From positions 1 through 33,714 of the forward strand of contig JAICHS010000003.1 in assembly GCA_025924775.1 (NCBI GenBank): 33,714 nt of DNA, in the 5' to 3' direction. Source of the stretch: Rhodanobacteraceae bacterium (lineage in GTDB: Bacteria; Pseudomonadota; Gammaproteobacteria; Xanthomonadales; Rhodanobacteraceae). A model generated the notes under the pieces. It ran no database searches. It saw only the letters and a list, made by a program, of their open reading frames with translations, and was not told where the DNA came from. Below, one piece after another: positions 25,958-33,582 of this stretch. The translations under genes were made by a program, and so were the position numbers. Within the stretch, counting starts at the first letter, position 1, and every line of letters begins with the position of its first letter.

Positions 25958-27391
25958 ATGCGTATCCACATCCTTGGTATCTGCGGCACCTTCATGGGCG
26001 GCATCGCCGCGTTGGCGCGTGGGCTTGGCGTCGAGGTGGCAGGCTCGGATGCCAACGTGTACCCGCCGATGAGCGACCAGCTGCGCGCGCTGGGGATCGC
26101 GCTTGAGGAAGGCTGGTCGGCCGAACACCTGAAGCCTGCGCCGGACCTGGTGGTCGTGGGCAACGCGCTGTCGCGCGGCAATCCGTCGGTCGAGTACCTG
26201 CTCAACCAGGGCCTGCCGTACGTTTCCGGCCCGCAGTGGCTGGGCGAGCACGTGCTGCGCGGTCGCGAGGTGTTGGCCGTCGCCGGTACCCACGGCAAGA
26301 CCACCACGTCCAGCCTGCTGGCGCACCTGCTGGACAACGCGGGCCTTGCGCCGGGCTTCCTGATCGGGGGCGTGCCCGAAAACTTCGGAGTGTCGGCAAG
26401 ATGGGGTCAGAGTGCCTTTTCCCGTGCGCCTCAAGCTGAACATCGTCGGTCGGTTGGGAAAGGGCACTCTGACCCCGGTTTCCCGGCCGCGCCATTTGTG
26501 ATTGAAGCGGACGAATACGACACCGCGTTCTTCGACAAGCGCTCGAAGTTCGTGCACTACCGGCCGCGCATCGCGATCCTCAACAACCTCGAATACGACC
26601 ACGCCGACATCTTCCCGGATGTCGCGGCGATCCAGCGCCAGTTCCACCACCTCGTGCGGACGGTGCCCGGCAACGGGCGGCTGATCGTCAATGCCGAGGA
26701 TGCACGGCTCGCGGAGGTGTTGGCGATGGGCTGCTGGACGCCGGTGGAAACGTTTGGCATCGACGCGGGCGACTGGCGCGCGCGCCTGTTGGAGCCCGAC
26801 GGGGCGGCGTTTGCCGTCACCCACCAGGGCCGGCCACTGGGCGACGTGCACTGGAACCTGCTGGGCCGCCACAACGTGATGAACGCGGTGGCGGCGCTGG
26901 CCGCCGCGCACGCCGCCGGCGTGGATCCGGCATCGCTGCTGCCGGCCTTTGCGACGTTCGCCAGCGTCAAGCGCAGGCTGGAGGCGCTTGGCGAAGTGGG
27001 CGGCGTGCGGGTTTACGACGACTTTGCGCACCACCCGACCGCGATTGCCACCACGTTGGCGGGCCTGCGCGCGAAGGTGGGCCATGCGCGGATACTGGTC
27101 GCGCTGGAGCCGCGCTCGAACTCGATGAAGGCGGGCGTGTACGTGGACGCGCTGGCGCCCGCGTTCGCCGACGCCGATCGCGTCGTGCTGTTGCAGCGCC
27201 CCGAGCTGCGCTGGGACGAACGCCGCGTGACGGCCGCGCTCGGCGGTCGCGGGGTGAGCGTGCCGAGCGTCGCGGAATTGCTGGACGTGCTGGCGCGCGA
27301 CGCGCGCGCGGGCGACCACGTGGTGTTCATGTCCAACGGCGGTTTCGAAGATGCACCCCGGCGGTTTCTCGACGCATTGCGCCACGGTTAG
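25958..27391 (+). CDS. mpl: UDP-MurNAc:L-Ala-gamma-D-Glu-meso-DAP ligase (peptidoglycan recycling), with in-frame insertion
   Basis: Mpl is the Mur-ligase relative that re-attaches recycled murein tripeptide to UDP-MurNAc. It has 477 residues against 457 in E. coli. The N-terminal segment HILGICGTFMGGIAALA binds UDP-MurNAc; the ATP loop is GTHGKTTTSS (110-119). Central-domain motifs FVIEADEYD and FFDKRSKFVHY and C-terminal YDDFAHHPTAI and LEPRSNSMKAG are all intact. Between NFGVSAR (142-148) and FVIEADEYD (from F180) lie 31 residues where E. coli Mpl has six. That excess (about 149-176) is encoded by a palindromic element inserted in frame, with no stop codon. It falls at a loop before the central beta-strand, so the enzyme may still fold. 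Start ATG 25958 fits the family N-terminus. Confidence 0.96.
   Translation: MRIHILGICGTFMGGIAALARGLGVEVAGSDANVYPPMSDQLRALGIALEEGWSAEHLKPAPDLVVVGNALSRGNPSVEYLLNQGLPYVSGPQWLGEHVLRGREVLAVAGTHGKTTTSSLLAHLLDNAGLAPGFLIGGVPENFGVSARWGQSAFSRAPQAEHRRSVGKGHSDPGFPAAPFVIEADEYDTAFFDKRSKFVHYRPRIAILNNLEYDHADIFPDVAAIQRQFHHLVRTVPGNGRLIVNAEDARLAEVLAMGCWTPVETFGIDAGDWRARLLEPDGAAFAVTHQGRPLGDVHWNLLGRHNVMNAVAALAAAHAAGVDPASLLPAFATFASVKRRLEALGEVGGVRVYDDFAHHPTAIATTLAGLRAKVGHARILVALEPRSNSMKAGVYVDALAPAFADADRVVLLQRPELRWDERRVTAALGGRGVSVPSVAELLDVLARDARAGDHVVFMSNGGFEDAPRRFLDALRHG
26402..26480. mobile_element. GGGGTCAGAGT-type palindromic MITE/REP element inside mpl
   Basis: A 14-bp perfect terminal inverted repeat, GGGGTCAGAGTGCC (26403-26416) and GGCACTCTGACCCC (26463-26476), extends inward to 21 bp with one mismatch (TTTTCCC/GGGAAAG). 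The outer 11 bp, GGGGTCAGAGT, are identical to the intergenic element at 17863-17945. The interior is different. The element is read through in frame as part of Mpl (residues about 149-176). Confidence 0.82.
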
Positions 27392-27400
27392 ACTCCGGGC

Positions 27401-27991
27401 GTGAGGCGCCGCGAGATCCCGCTGTTTCCGCTCAACGCCGTGCTGTTTCCAGGCAGCACGTTGGGCCTGCGCATTTTCGAGGCGCGCTATCTCGACATGG
27501 TGCGCGAATGCGCGCGTGGTGACGGGCTGTTCGGCGTGTGCCTAATCATGCGCGGGCAGGAAGCCGGCGAACCCGCGCTGCCGGCCGCGGTCGGAACCCT
27601 GGCGCGCATCGTGGATTTCGACACCTTGCCCGACGGGCTGCTGGGGATCAGCGTCACCGGCGGTACGCGCTTTCGCGTCACGCGTTCGCGCATTCGCGGC
27701 AATGGACTGGTGATCGGCGAGGTGCGCCACTGGCCGGACGAGCCCGGCGTACCGGTGCCGGTGGAGTTCGCCCTGCTGCCCGCGATCCTCGAGCGGCTGG
27801 TCGAGCAGGCCGGCTTGTCGTGGCGCAACGGGCCGCGTGAGCGCTACGACGACGCCAGCTGGGTGGGGTTCCGGCTGGCCGAACTGTTGCCATTGGGGGA
27901 TGCCGAGCGCCAGCACTTGCTGGAGGTGACCGACCCGCTGGAGCGCCTGGCTGCGCTGCGCGATGCGATGCCGCGGTTCCAGAAGCCCTGA
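27401..27991 (+). CDS. Lon N-terminal-domain (LON substrate-binding) protein
   Basis: This 196-residue stand-alone LON-N domain protein lacks the ATPase and protease parts of Lon. The opening REIPLFPLNAVLFPGSTLGLRIFEARYLDMV is diagnostic (PF02190 pattern), followed by the beta-rich region GTLARIVDFDTLPDGLLGISVTG and a helical C-terminal half ending RLAALRDAMPRF. Such proteins are thought to bind peptides or misfolded proteins, but their role is unproven. The start is GTG 27401, 9 nt after the mpl stop, consistent with cotranscription. Confidence 0.85.
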   Translation: MRRREIPLFPLNAVLFPGSTLGLRIFEARYLDMVRECARGDGLFGVCLIMRGQEAGEPALPAAVGTLARIVDFDTLPDGLLGISVTGGTRFRVTRSRIRGNGLVIGEVRHWPDEPGVPVPVEFALLPAILERLVEQAGLSWRNGPRERYDDASWVGFRLAELLPLGDAERQHLLEVTDPLERLAALRDAMPRFQKP

Positions 27992-28124
27992 TTTACGCGA
28001 TCGTGCCCGCTCGCTGCAGCGTGGGCGGCGGGGTTCACACCAGGTTCGCGCGTCCAGCAACGTGACCGCGGCCATCCTCGGCCTTGGTCTCGACGGAGAC
28101 CTCTCCGATGGATCTTGTGTATGC

Positions 28125-28156
28125 TTTACACATATACACATTTACTATATGTGTGA
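28125..28156. promoter_or_regulatory. AT-rich palindromic operator/promoter of the exported-protein/SufR-like operon
   Basis: ACACATATA (28128-28136) and TATATGTGT (28146-28154) form a perfect 9-bp inverted repeat with a 9-bp centre, in the most AT-rich part of the 218-bp gap. TTTACA (28125-28130) could be a -35 with TATGTG (28148-28153) as a weak -10 at 17 bp, so the palindrome would cover the promoter. The likely ligand is the regulator encoded two genes downstream (28871). This is inference from position and symmetry. Confidence 0.55.
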
Positions 28157-28209
28157 AATGATGATGATGGTGGGGTCGCCAAACGGCGATATTGATCAGG
28201 AGACCCATC

Positions 28210-28866
28210 ATGAAACCGCTTTCCATCGCCTGTGCGCTTGCGCTAGGGCTGGCTTTTGCCGTTACCGCTCCCGCCGCGCTGGCCGAGCCTGCACAGGCTG
28301 CCGCGTCCGCCCCGGCCGCAGCACCGGCGGCTCCGCAGCTGCATGCCGCGCTGCGTTCGCTGTGGCATGGCCACATCGTCACCACGCGTGATTACGCGTT
28401 GGCCGTGCACGCTGGCAACAAGGCCGGCGAGAAGAAGGCCGCCGACGCGGTCGTTGCCAACGCCAAGCAGATTGCCGATGCCGTGGCCGGGTTCTATGGC
28501 AAGGATGCAGGCGCCGGCTTGCTGAAGCTGCTGGCCGGACACTGGGGTGGCGTGAAGGCGTTGACCGACACCACCAAGGCTGGCAACACGGCCGGTGAGC
28601 AGAAAGCCATGGACGCTCTGGCCAGCAATGCCACGGCGATCGCAAAATTCCTGGCCGGGGCCAACCCGAACTGGACCGAAGGTACCTTGCAGGGCGCTTT
28701 GATGATGCACGTCAACGACCACAAGACCCAGCTCGACGAGATGATGTCGAATGCGCCGGCGGCCGAACAGGCGAAGTCCTGGACCGGGATGCAGGACCAC
28801 ATGAACATGATTGCCGATGCGCTGTCCGATGGCATCGCCAAGCAGTTCCCGAACAAGGCGAAGTAA
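28210..28866 (+). CDS. Exported all-helical protein of unknown function
   Basis: This 218-residue protein has a clear Sec signal peptide (cleavage after ALA at about 25), then an Ala/Pro linker. The remaining domain of about 170 residues is predicted all-helical, with two similar halves: LRSLWHGHIVTTRDYALAV...KQIADAVAGFYG, and LKLLAGHWGGVKALTDTTKAGN...TAIAKFLAGANPNW. A closing helix is MNMIADALSDGIAKQFPNK. Repeated His and Trp at helix starts suggest a metal- or cofactor-binding four-helix bundle. From memory it resembles Firmicutes proteins sometimes mislabelled acetylglutamate kinase. ATG 28210 follows AGGAGA (28198-28203) at good spacing. Its stop is 4 nt before the SufR-like regulator gene, so the two form an operon behind a palindromic promoter. 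Confidence 0.8.
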   Translation: MKPLSIACALALGLAFAVTAPAALAEPAQAAASAPAAAPAAPQLHAALRSLWHGHIVTTRDYALAVHAGNKAGEKKAADAVVANAKQIADAVAGFYGKDAGAGLLKLLAGHWGGVKALTDTTKAGNTAGEQKAMDALASNATAIAKFLAGANPNWTEGTLQGALMMHVNDHKTQLDEMMSNAPAAEQAKSWTGMQDHMNMIADALSDGIAKQFPNKAK

Positions 28867-28870
28867 CGCG

Positions 28871-29581
28871 ATGAAACACGCAAGTGCCCTGCGGCAACTC
28901 GGCGCCACGCAGCAGAAGCTGCTGCGCAAGCTGCTGTTGTCGCCGCAGGGCGCGACCGTGGAAGAGTTGTGCAAGACGCTTGGCATTACCCACAACGCGG
29001 TCAGGCAACACCTGGCCGCGTTGATGGCGCAGGGTTTCGTGGCGCGTGGCGAGTCGATACCCAGTGGCGGGCGTCCGCGCGCGTGCTTCGTGCTGCTGCA
29101 GGCGGGGCGTGAGCTGTTTCCGCGCAACTACGCGCTGATCGCCGGTGGCGTAATGGAGTACCTGTACGCGCATGCAGGTGTCCAGGCCGTGCAGGCGATG
29201 CTGGCCGAAATGGGCACGAAACTGGGCAAGGATGCCGCGGAGCGAATCGCCACCGCGACCGATACCGCCGAGGCTACGCACTTGCTGGCCGAGCAACTGG
29301 ACACACTGGGCTATGAAGCCCAGGTCGTCGAGGTTGATGGCCACACCGAAGTCGAAGCCTGGAATTGCGTGTTCCACTCGCTCGCCAAGGCTCATCCGGA
29401 CGTGTGCCGGTTCGACCTGGCTTTCATGAGTGCCGCGACGGGGCGCCCGGTACAACGCACCCAATGCATGTTGCACGGGGCGCCGGCGTGCCGGTTCCGG
29501 ATCGGCGTGAAGACCACGGAGCTGACCGGGGTGCCGGCCGTGGCGGGGCTGGCAACGAAGGATGATTCCCGCCCGGCGTGA
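28871..29581 (+). CDS. SufR-like winged-helix regulator with C-terminal Cys cluster
   Basis: This 236-residue transcription factor has an N-terminal winged helix-turn-helix (about 10-75; ATVEELCKTLGITHNAVRQH). A sensor domain follows that ends like SufR and related V4R-type regulators. Four cysteines are placed as in that group: C166 (AWNCVFHS), C179 (HPDVCRFD), C199 (RTQCMLHG) and C207 (PACRFRI). Such cysteines bind an Fe-S cluster in SufR, so this protein may sense iron, oxygen or NO. There is no suf/isc gene nearby; the only gene it is linked to is the exported helical protein 4 nt upstream, so that gene and autoregulation via the upstream palindrome are the obvious targets. ATG 28871 is chosen by homology. 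Confidence 0.85.
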   Translation: MKHASALRQLGATQQKLLRKLLLSPQGATVEELCKTLGITHNAVRQHLAALMAQGFVARGESIPSGGRPRACFVLLQAGRELFPRNYALIAGGVMEYLYAHAGVQAVQAMLAEMGTKLGKDAAERIATATDTAEATHLLAEQLDTLGYEAQVVEVDGHTEVEAWNCVFHSLAKAHPDVCRFDLAFMSAATGRPVQRTQCMLHGAPACRFRIGVKTTELTGVPAVAGLATKDDSRPA

Positions 29582-29650
29582 GTGCGCCCGCGGGTACGGG
29601 TCGTTGGCCGCGCGTGCGGGGCCGTTCGCCTTGCGATGGGGCGTATGTCA

Positions 29651-29666
29651 GCGCACGATAGTGCGC
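29651..29666. promoter_or_regulatory. Short palindrome upstream of the glyoxalase gene
   Basis: GCGCAC-GATA-GTGCGC is a perfect 6-bp inverted repeat 36 nt before the glyoxalase ATG and 70 nt after the SufR-like stop. It may be an operator or a weak transcript-end hairpin; no T-tract follows. Confidence 0.35.
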
Positions 29667-29702
29667 CTGCCGCCATAGCGGTCGTACTTTCCGGAAAGCC
29701 GC

Positions 29703-30125
29703 ATGAAATATCTGCACAGCATGGTGCGCGTGCGCGACCTGGCGACCTCGCTGCGCTTTTATTGCGAAGGGTTGGGCTTGCGCGAGGTGCGTCGCAAGGA
29801 CGTGCCGCAGGGCAAGTTCACGCTGGTGTTCCTGTCGGCACCGGACAGCCCCGATGCCGAGATCGAGCTGACGCACAACTGGGATTCAAGCGAGGCCTAC
29901 GGATCGGCCCGCAACTTCGGGCACCTCGCGTTCCGCGTCGATGACATCTACGCGATTTGCGCACACCTGCAGGCGATGGGCGTCGTGATCAACCGCCCGC
30001 CGCGCGATGGCCACATGGCGTTCGTGCGTTCGCCCGACCTGATTTCGATCGAGTTGTTGCAGCAGGGCGATGCGTTGCCGCCGGCGGAGCCGTGGAAGTC
30101 GATGGCAAATACCGGCGCCTGGTGA
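29703..30125 (+). CDS. gloA: Lactoylglutathione lyase (glyoxalase I) family protein
   Basis: This 140-residue VOC-fold enzyme would isomerise the methylglyoxal-glutathione hemithioacetal to S-lactoylglutathione. The four metal ligands of the Ni-type glyoxalase I are in place: H5 (KYLHSMVRV), E55 ([10 protein letters not shown]), H74 (NFGHLAFRV) and E117 (LISIELLQ). The NW..YG..RNFGH arrangement is typical of GloA. Length is close to E. coli GloA (135). GGAAAG precedes ATG 29703. It converges tightly on hemL (9-bp gap between stops). The symbol rests on the ligand set; other VOC enzymes can share it. Confidence 0.88.
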   Translation: MKYLHSMVRVRDLATSLRFYCEGLGLREVRRKDVPQGKFTLVFLSAPDSPDAEIELTHNWDSSEAYGSARNFGHLAFRVDDIYAICAHLQAMGVVINRPPRDGHMAFVRSPDLISIELLQQGDALPPAEPWKSMANTGAW

Positions 30126-30134
30126 GTCGTCAGG

Positions 30135-31421
30135 TCAGCCGCGCGCGGCGGCGAATCCGGCGCGCGCGGCTTCGAGTGTCGCGCCGATCACGGCATCGGT
30201 GTGTGCCGTGGACATGAATCCGGCCTCGAAGGTGCTGGGCGCGAAGTACACGCCGGCATCCAGCATCGCGTGGAAGAAACGCCCGAACGCGGCCCTGTCG
30301 CAGGCTGTCGCCTGCACGAAGGTCCGCACCGGCTCCGTGCTGAAGAAAATTCCGAACATGCCGCCCACGCGGTTGGCCGAAAACGGGACGCCCGCTTCGC
30401 GTGCGGCGGCGACCAGGCCGTCGCAGAGCGCCTGGGTCTGGAGCGACAGGCGTTCGTGGAAGCCCGGCTCGCGCACCAGGTCCAGCATCGCCAGGCCCGC
30501 CGCCATTGCGACCGGGTTGCCGGAAAGCGTACCGGCCTGGTAGATCGGCCCGGCTGGCGCGATTTGTTGCATCAGGTCGCGGCGGCCGCCGTAGGCGCCG
30601 ACCGGCATGCCGCCACCAATGATCTTGCCGAGCGCGGTCAGGTCGGGGGTAACCGCATACAGCTGTTGCGCGCCACCGGCCGCGACGCGGAACCCGGTCA
30701 TCACCTCATCGAAGATCAACAGGGCACCGTCGCGCGTGCACAGCTCGCGCAAGGTCTGCAGGAATCCCGGCCGCGGTGGCACGCAGTTCATGTTGCCGGC
30801 GACGGGTTCCACGATCACGCAGGCAAGGGTCTTGCCCATCTCGTCGAACAGCGCGCGCGCGGCGTCGATGTCGTTGTAGGGCAGCGTGATGGTGAGGTCG
30901 GCGAGCGCCTTCGGCACGCCCGGTGAATCCGGCACGCCCAGCGTCAAGGCGCCGGAGCCCGCCTTCACCAGGAACGAGTCGCCGTGGCCGTGGTAGCAGC
31001 CTTCGAATTTCACGAAACGGTCGCGTCCGGTCGTGCCGCGCGCCAGGCGCAGCGCCGACATCGTGGCTTCGGTGCCGGAATTGACGAAGCGCACCATCTC
31101 GACCGCGGGCATCAGCGCATGAATGGCCTCCGCCAGTTCGGCTTCCGCGGCGCACGGCGTGCCGAATGACAGGCCATTGCGCACCGCGCGCTCGACAGCC
31201 TCGCGCACGTGCGGATGGTTGTGGCCCGCGAGCATCGGCCCCCACGAGCCGACGTAATCGATGTAGCGCTTGCCCTCGACATCCCACAAATACGGGCCGT
31301 CGGCACGCGCCGCGATGAACGGCTCGCCGCCCACCGACTTGAATGCGCGTACCGGTGAATCCACGCCACCGGGGAGCACGTCCAGGGCCCGTTGGAAAAG
31401 CTCGTGATTGCTGCTCATCAT
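30135..31421 (-). CDS. hemL: Glutamate-1-semialdehyde 2,1-aminomutase
   Basis: This PLP enzyme of the C5 tetrapyrrole pathway converts glutamate-1-semialdehyde to 5-aminolevulinate. Its 428 residues match the family (E. coli 426). Motifs are [62 protein letters not shown], the cofactor Asp in [13 protein letters not shown], and PLP lysine K266 in [19 protein letters not shown]. Two adjacent ATGs (31421 and 31418) exist. The first overlaps the thiE stop as ATGA, indicating a coupled thiE-hemL operon, a common arrangement in Gammaproteobacteria. Confidence 0.98.
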   Translation of the reverse strand: MMSSNHELFQRALDVLPGGVDSPVRAFKSVGGEPFIAARADGPYLWDVEGKRYIDYVGSWGPMLAGHNHPHVREAVERAVRNGLSFGTPCAAEAELAEAIHALMPAVEMVRFVNSGTEATMSALRLARGTTGRDRFVKFEGCYHGHGDSFLVKAGSGALTLGVPDSPGVPKALADLTITLPYNDIDAARALFDEMGKTLACVIVEPVAGNMNCVPPRPGFLQTLRELCTRDGALLIFDEVMTGFRVAAGGAQQLYAVTPDLTALGKIIGGGMPVGAYGGRRDLMQQIAPAGPIYQAGTLSGNPVAMAAGLAMLDLVREPGFHERLSLQTQALCDGLVAAAREAGVPFSANRVGGMFGIFFSTEPVRTFVQATACDRAAFGRFFHAMLDAGVYFAPSTFEAGFMSTAHTDAVIGATLEAARAGFAAARG

Positions 31422-32089
31422 GGATTCCGTGTCTGGAACAGGGCCGCGAACCGCCGTGCCGCGGCGCGCACGTCGCGGGCGCTGAACACCGCCGAGACCA
31501 CGGCCAGGTAGTCCGCGCCGGCCGCAACCAGGGGTCCGGCATTTTCAGGGGTAATGCCACCGATCGCCACCAGCGGCAGGCCGAGGGATCGCGCGTCACG
31601 CAGCAGCGCCGGCGTGGCGTAGCGGGTGACGCGCTTGGTCGTGGTCGGAAAGAACGCGCCGAACGCAAGGTAGTCCGCGCCCGCCTGCGCGGCTTCGCGG
31701 GCGCGGGCCAGCGAGTCGTAGCAAGACACGCCAATGATCGCGTCGTCGCCCAGGCGTGCACGCGCAACCGCGACCCGTGCGTCGTCCTCGCCCAGATGCA
31801 CGCCCTCCGCACCGCTGGCGGCGGCCAGCTCGACATCGTCGTTGATGATCAGTGGTACCTCGAACTCACGGCATAGCGCGGCCAAGGCCCGCGCTTCGCG
31901 CAGGCGCCGATCGTCAGCGTGCGTCTTGTCGCGGTATTGCAGCAGCGTGCCCCCCCCCTCGAGCGCCGCGCGCACGACCGCCAGAAGATCGTCGCGGGGG
32001 CCGTCGGTGATGGCGTACAGGCCCGCAGTGAGCGTGATCAAAGGGCGGTGCGGATGCGTGGTTCGAAGGGGTGGCTGGAATTCAGGCAC
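31418..32089 (-). CDS. thiE: Thiamine-phosphate synthase
   Basis: ThiE joins the pyrimidine (HMP-PP) and thiazole phosphate halves to make thiamine phosphate. The 223-residue TIM barrel shows [25 protein letters not shown], the PPi/Mg site [56 protein letters not shown] and the phosphate loop [13 protein letters not shown]. The start is uncertain. GTG 32089 is chosen; a TTG at 32107 is also open, and the first ~20 residues are not conserved. No TPP riboswitch is recognisable upstream. It overlaps hemL by 4 bp and diverges from rubredoxin. Confidence 0.95.
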   Translation of the reverse strand: MPEFQPPLRTTHPHRPLITLTAGLYAITDGPRDDLLAVVRAALEGGGTLLQYRDKTHADDRRLREARALAALCREFEVPLIINDDVELAAASGAEGVHLGEDDARVAVARARLGDDAIIGVSCYDSLARAREAAQAGADYLAFGAFFPTTTKRVTRYATPALLRDARSLGLPLVAIGGITPENAGPLVAAGADYLAVVSAVFSARDVRAAARRFAALFQTRNP

Positions 32090-32181
32090 GGCGTGCGGTT
32101 GACCCAAGTCAAGGCTCCACTTTCATGCGGAGGCACAACTTGCGACAATAGGCCCATTCTCTCATTGCGTCACGTCCTGCC

Positions 32182-32379
32182 ATGAATGCTGCTGCCGAAA
32201 CCGTTGTCTACCGCAAGTTCATGTGCGTGGTCTGCGGCTTCATCTACGATGAGGAAGCCGGGCTGCCGGAAGAAGGCATCGAGCCTGGCACACGCTGGGA
32301 AGATCTTCCCGACACCTGGACATGCCCGGACTGCGGCGTGACCAAGGACGACTTCGAGATGATCGAGGTCGACGACTGA
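32182..32379 (+). CDS. Rubredoxin
   Basis: This 65-residue one-iron electron carrier has C15-x2-C18 ([15 protein letters not shown]) and C48-x2-C51 ([13 protein letters not shown]) ligating the iron, plus the usual aromatic core (Y22, W39, W46). The [18 protein letters not shown] stretch between them is typical. A short N-terminal extension precedes the domain. It diverges from thiE-hemL, a recurrent arrangement in Gammaproteobacteria. Its redox partner (alkane hydroxylase, rubredoxin reductase or another) is not in the window. Confidence 0.96.
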   Translation: MNAAAETVVYRKFMCVVCGFIYDEEAGLPEEGIEPGTRWEDLPDTWTCPDCGVTKDDFEMIEVDD

Positions 32380-32602
32380 GGGTTGCCGCGGCCTCTGTGT
32401 GGGCCGGCCCTGCAGGTGCCCTAGCCGAAGATGCAGCAACTTTGCCCAGTGGCGCAACCCCGCGTCCGCGCATCGGCGAAATACCGGATACCGTTTTCGC
32501 GACCGGCAGGCCCGGCTGTCACTTCGTTGCCCCAATTGCGTCATGCCGTGTACATGCCGGTGTGCTTGCATGGAAGCGTTGGACGTTCGGGGAGATGCGC
32601 AC

Positions 32603-32809
32603 ATGCGCGAATTCGTGCCGTTTGATGATCGCTGGTTCGACGACGAGCCACCGGGTCCGCTGGTGCCGCTGCGCGCCAGTTTCACCTGTCTGCGCGACCC
32701 GGACGGTGTGTTTCACTGGGTACCCGCGGACACGTTGGAAAACGTGGCGGCATCGCCCTTGCGGACGCCCAGCCGGGCCGTGGTGCCGGCATTGAGTTCC
32801 AGCACATAA
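32603..32809 (+). CDS. Possible small protein, overlapping the DUF192 gene end
   Basis: This candidate 68-residue ORF has a good Shine-Dalgarno (GGGGAG, 32589-32594, 8 nt before ATG). The N-terminus MREFVPFDDRWFDDEPPG is acidic/aromatic and looks protein-like rather than random. Its last ~97 bp overlap the 3' end of the DUF192 gene on the opposite strand, where constraint from the other gene makes its tail dubious. I do not recognise a family. The 223 bp between rubredoxin and this ORF show nothing else. Confidence 0.4.
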   Translation: MREFVPFDDRWFDDEPPGPLVPLRASFTCLRDPDGVFHWVPADTLENVAASPLRTPSRAVVPALSSST

Positions 32810-33180
32810 CGCGCGGGCGCGTGGCTTGGATACAGCTTGCACGGATCGGCTTTGCACGGCTGGGCATCGGCCTGGATGGCCACCAAGTGGCGTCCGGCGT
32901 CGAAGTACAGGATATCCAGCGGGATCAGGGTATTCTTCATCCAGAACGTCCGTGGCGCCTCGTCCTGGAACACGAACAGCATGCCGTGGTTGGCGGGCAT
33001 CGATGTCCGTTCCATCAGGCCATGCTCCTGCTCCGCGGGCGTGGTCGCCAGTTCCACGCTGAAAGCATGCCCGCCCAGGGTGACGCGGGGCGTGTCTGGC
33101 GTGGTGGCCGGTCCGGCACAAGCTGGACACGCCAGCACGGCCGCGAGCAGTGGTGCGCCAAGCAGGGAAATCGTTCGCAT
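32713..33180 (-). CDS. Exported DUF192 family protein
   Basis: This 155-residue protein has a Sec or lipoprotein signal peptide (hydrophobic about 6-17, with C18 and C21 in VLACPACAG), followed by one DUF192 domain. Family hallmarks are the N-terminal strand VELATTPAEQEHGLMERTSMP, GMLFVFQDEAPRTFWMKNTLIPLDILYFD, and the C-terminal ARYVLELNAGTTARLGVRKGD. DUF192 proteins are small periplasmic or extracellular beta-folds of unknown function. ATG 33180 is chosen so the signal peptide begins at residue 1; the frame is open to 33249 but adds no signal-like sequence. It points away from the rrn operon. Confidence 0.9.
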   Translation of the reverse strand: MRTISLLGAPLLAAVLACPACAGPATTPDTPRVTLGGHAFSVELATTPAEQEHGLMERTSMPANHGMLFVFQDEAPRTFWMKNTLIPLDILYFDAGRHLVAIQADAQPCKADPCKLYPSHAPARYVLELNAGTTARLGVRKGDAATFSNVSAGTQ

Positions 33181-33333
33181 CGGAGCCGCCTTGGTCGGGT
33201 GAAAACCGCAGTGTAGCGCGCTGTTCGCGCAGGCTCTTCCAAAGTGCAATCGATCGGGCTATCCTTATCGGCCCGCGCGACGCAAAGCGTCAAACGGGAA
33301 GTTTCCGGGCTGCAAAAACTTTTCCGAAAGTTG

Positions 33334-33361
33334 TTGACAGGGTCCGAAAGCTCGTTACAAT
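33334..33361 (+). promoter_or_regulatory. rRNA operon promoter
   Basis: TTGACA (33334-33339) and TACAAT (33356-33361) are separated by 16 bp, followed by a GC-rich discriminator (GGGCGGC) as in stringently controlled rrn promoters. An A/T-rich stretch (CAAAAACTTTT, 33313-33323) just upstream is UP-element-like. The 8-mer TCCGAAAG occurs at 33323-33330 and 33343-33350, flanking the -35. Confidence 0.88.
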
Positions 33362-33367
33362 GGGCGG

Positions 33368-33582
33368 CTCACGTGACGAAATGTCCGTGATGCGGAACCG
33401 CAAGGTGACGCACCGCAAAGTTCCTTGACAGTGTGCACAGGTGACTTGTGTGGGCGGCTTGCAGGTGGATGAAAGTTCATCGATGCAAGACGTCCAAACT
33501 TTGAAACAGTGATTCAGCGATGAATTGCAGTTCAGGGTTCGGACTCTCAGAAGTATAGGCAGCCTTCGGGTTGTCGAAACCT
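33368..33582 (+). other. rRNA operon leader region
   Basis: About 215 nt of non-coding leader lie between the promoter and 16S rRNA. It contains a small palindrome GATGAA-AG-TTCATC (33470-33483). Near its end is a UUCG-capped hairpin (GGCAGCC-TTCG-GGTTGTC, 33558-33575), which probably closes part of the 16S processing stem. An E. coli-like boxA was not confidently recognised. Confidence 0.6.

Noticed and set aside
26402-26480. Frameshift or pseudogene interpretation of mpl
   Set aside because: The frame stays open through the insertion and all downstream Mpl motifs are in the same frame, so it is an in-frame insertion.
25166-27385. 739-codon open frame antisense to adk-mpl
   Set aside because: It spans several real genes on the other strand and its composition is that of an antisense shadow.
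33425-33453. Second rrn promoter from TTGACA at 33425
   Set aside because: No acceptable -10 hexamer is found at 15-19 bp.
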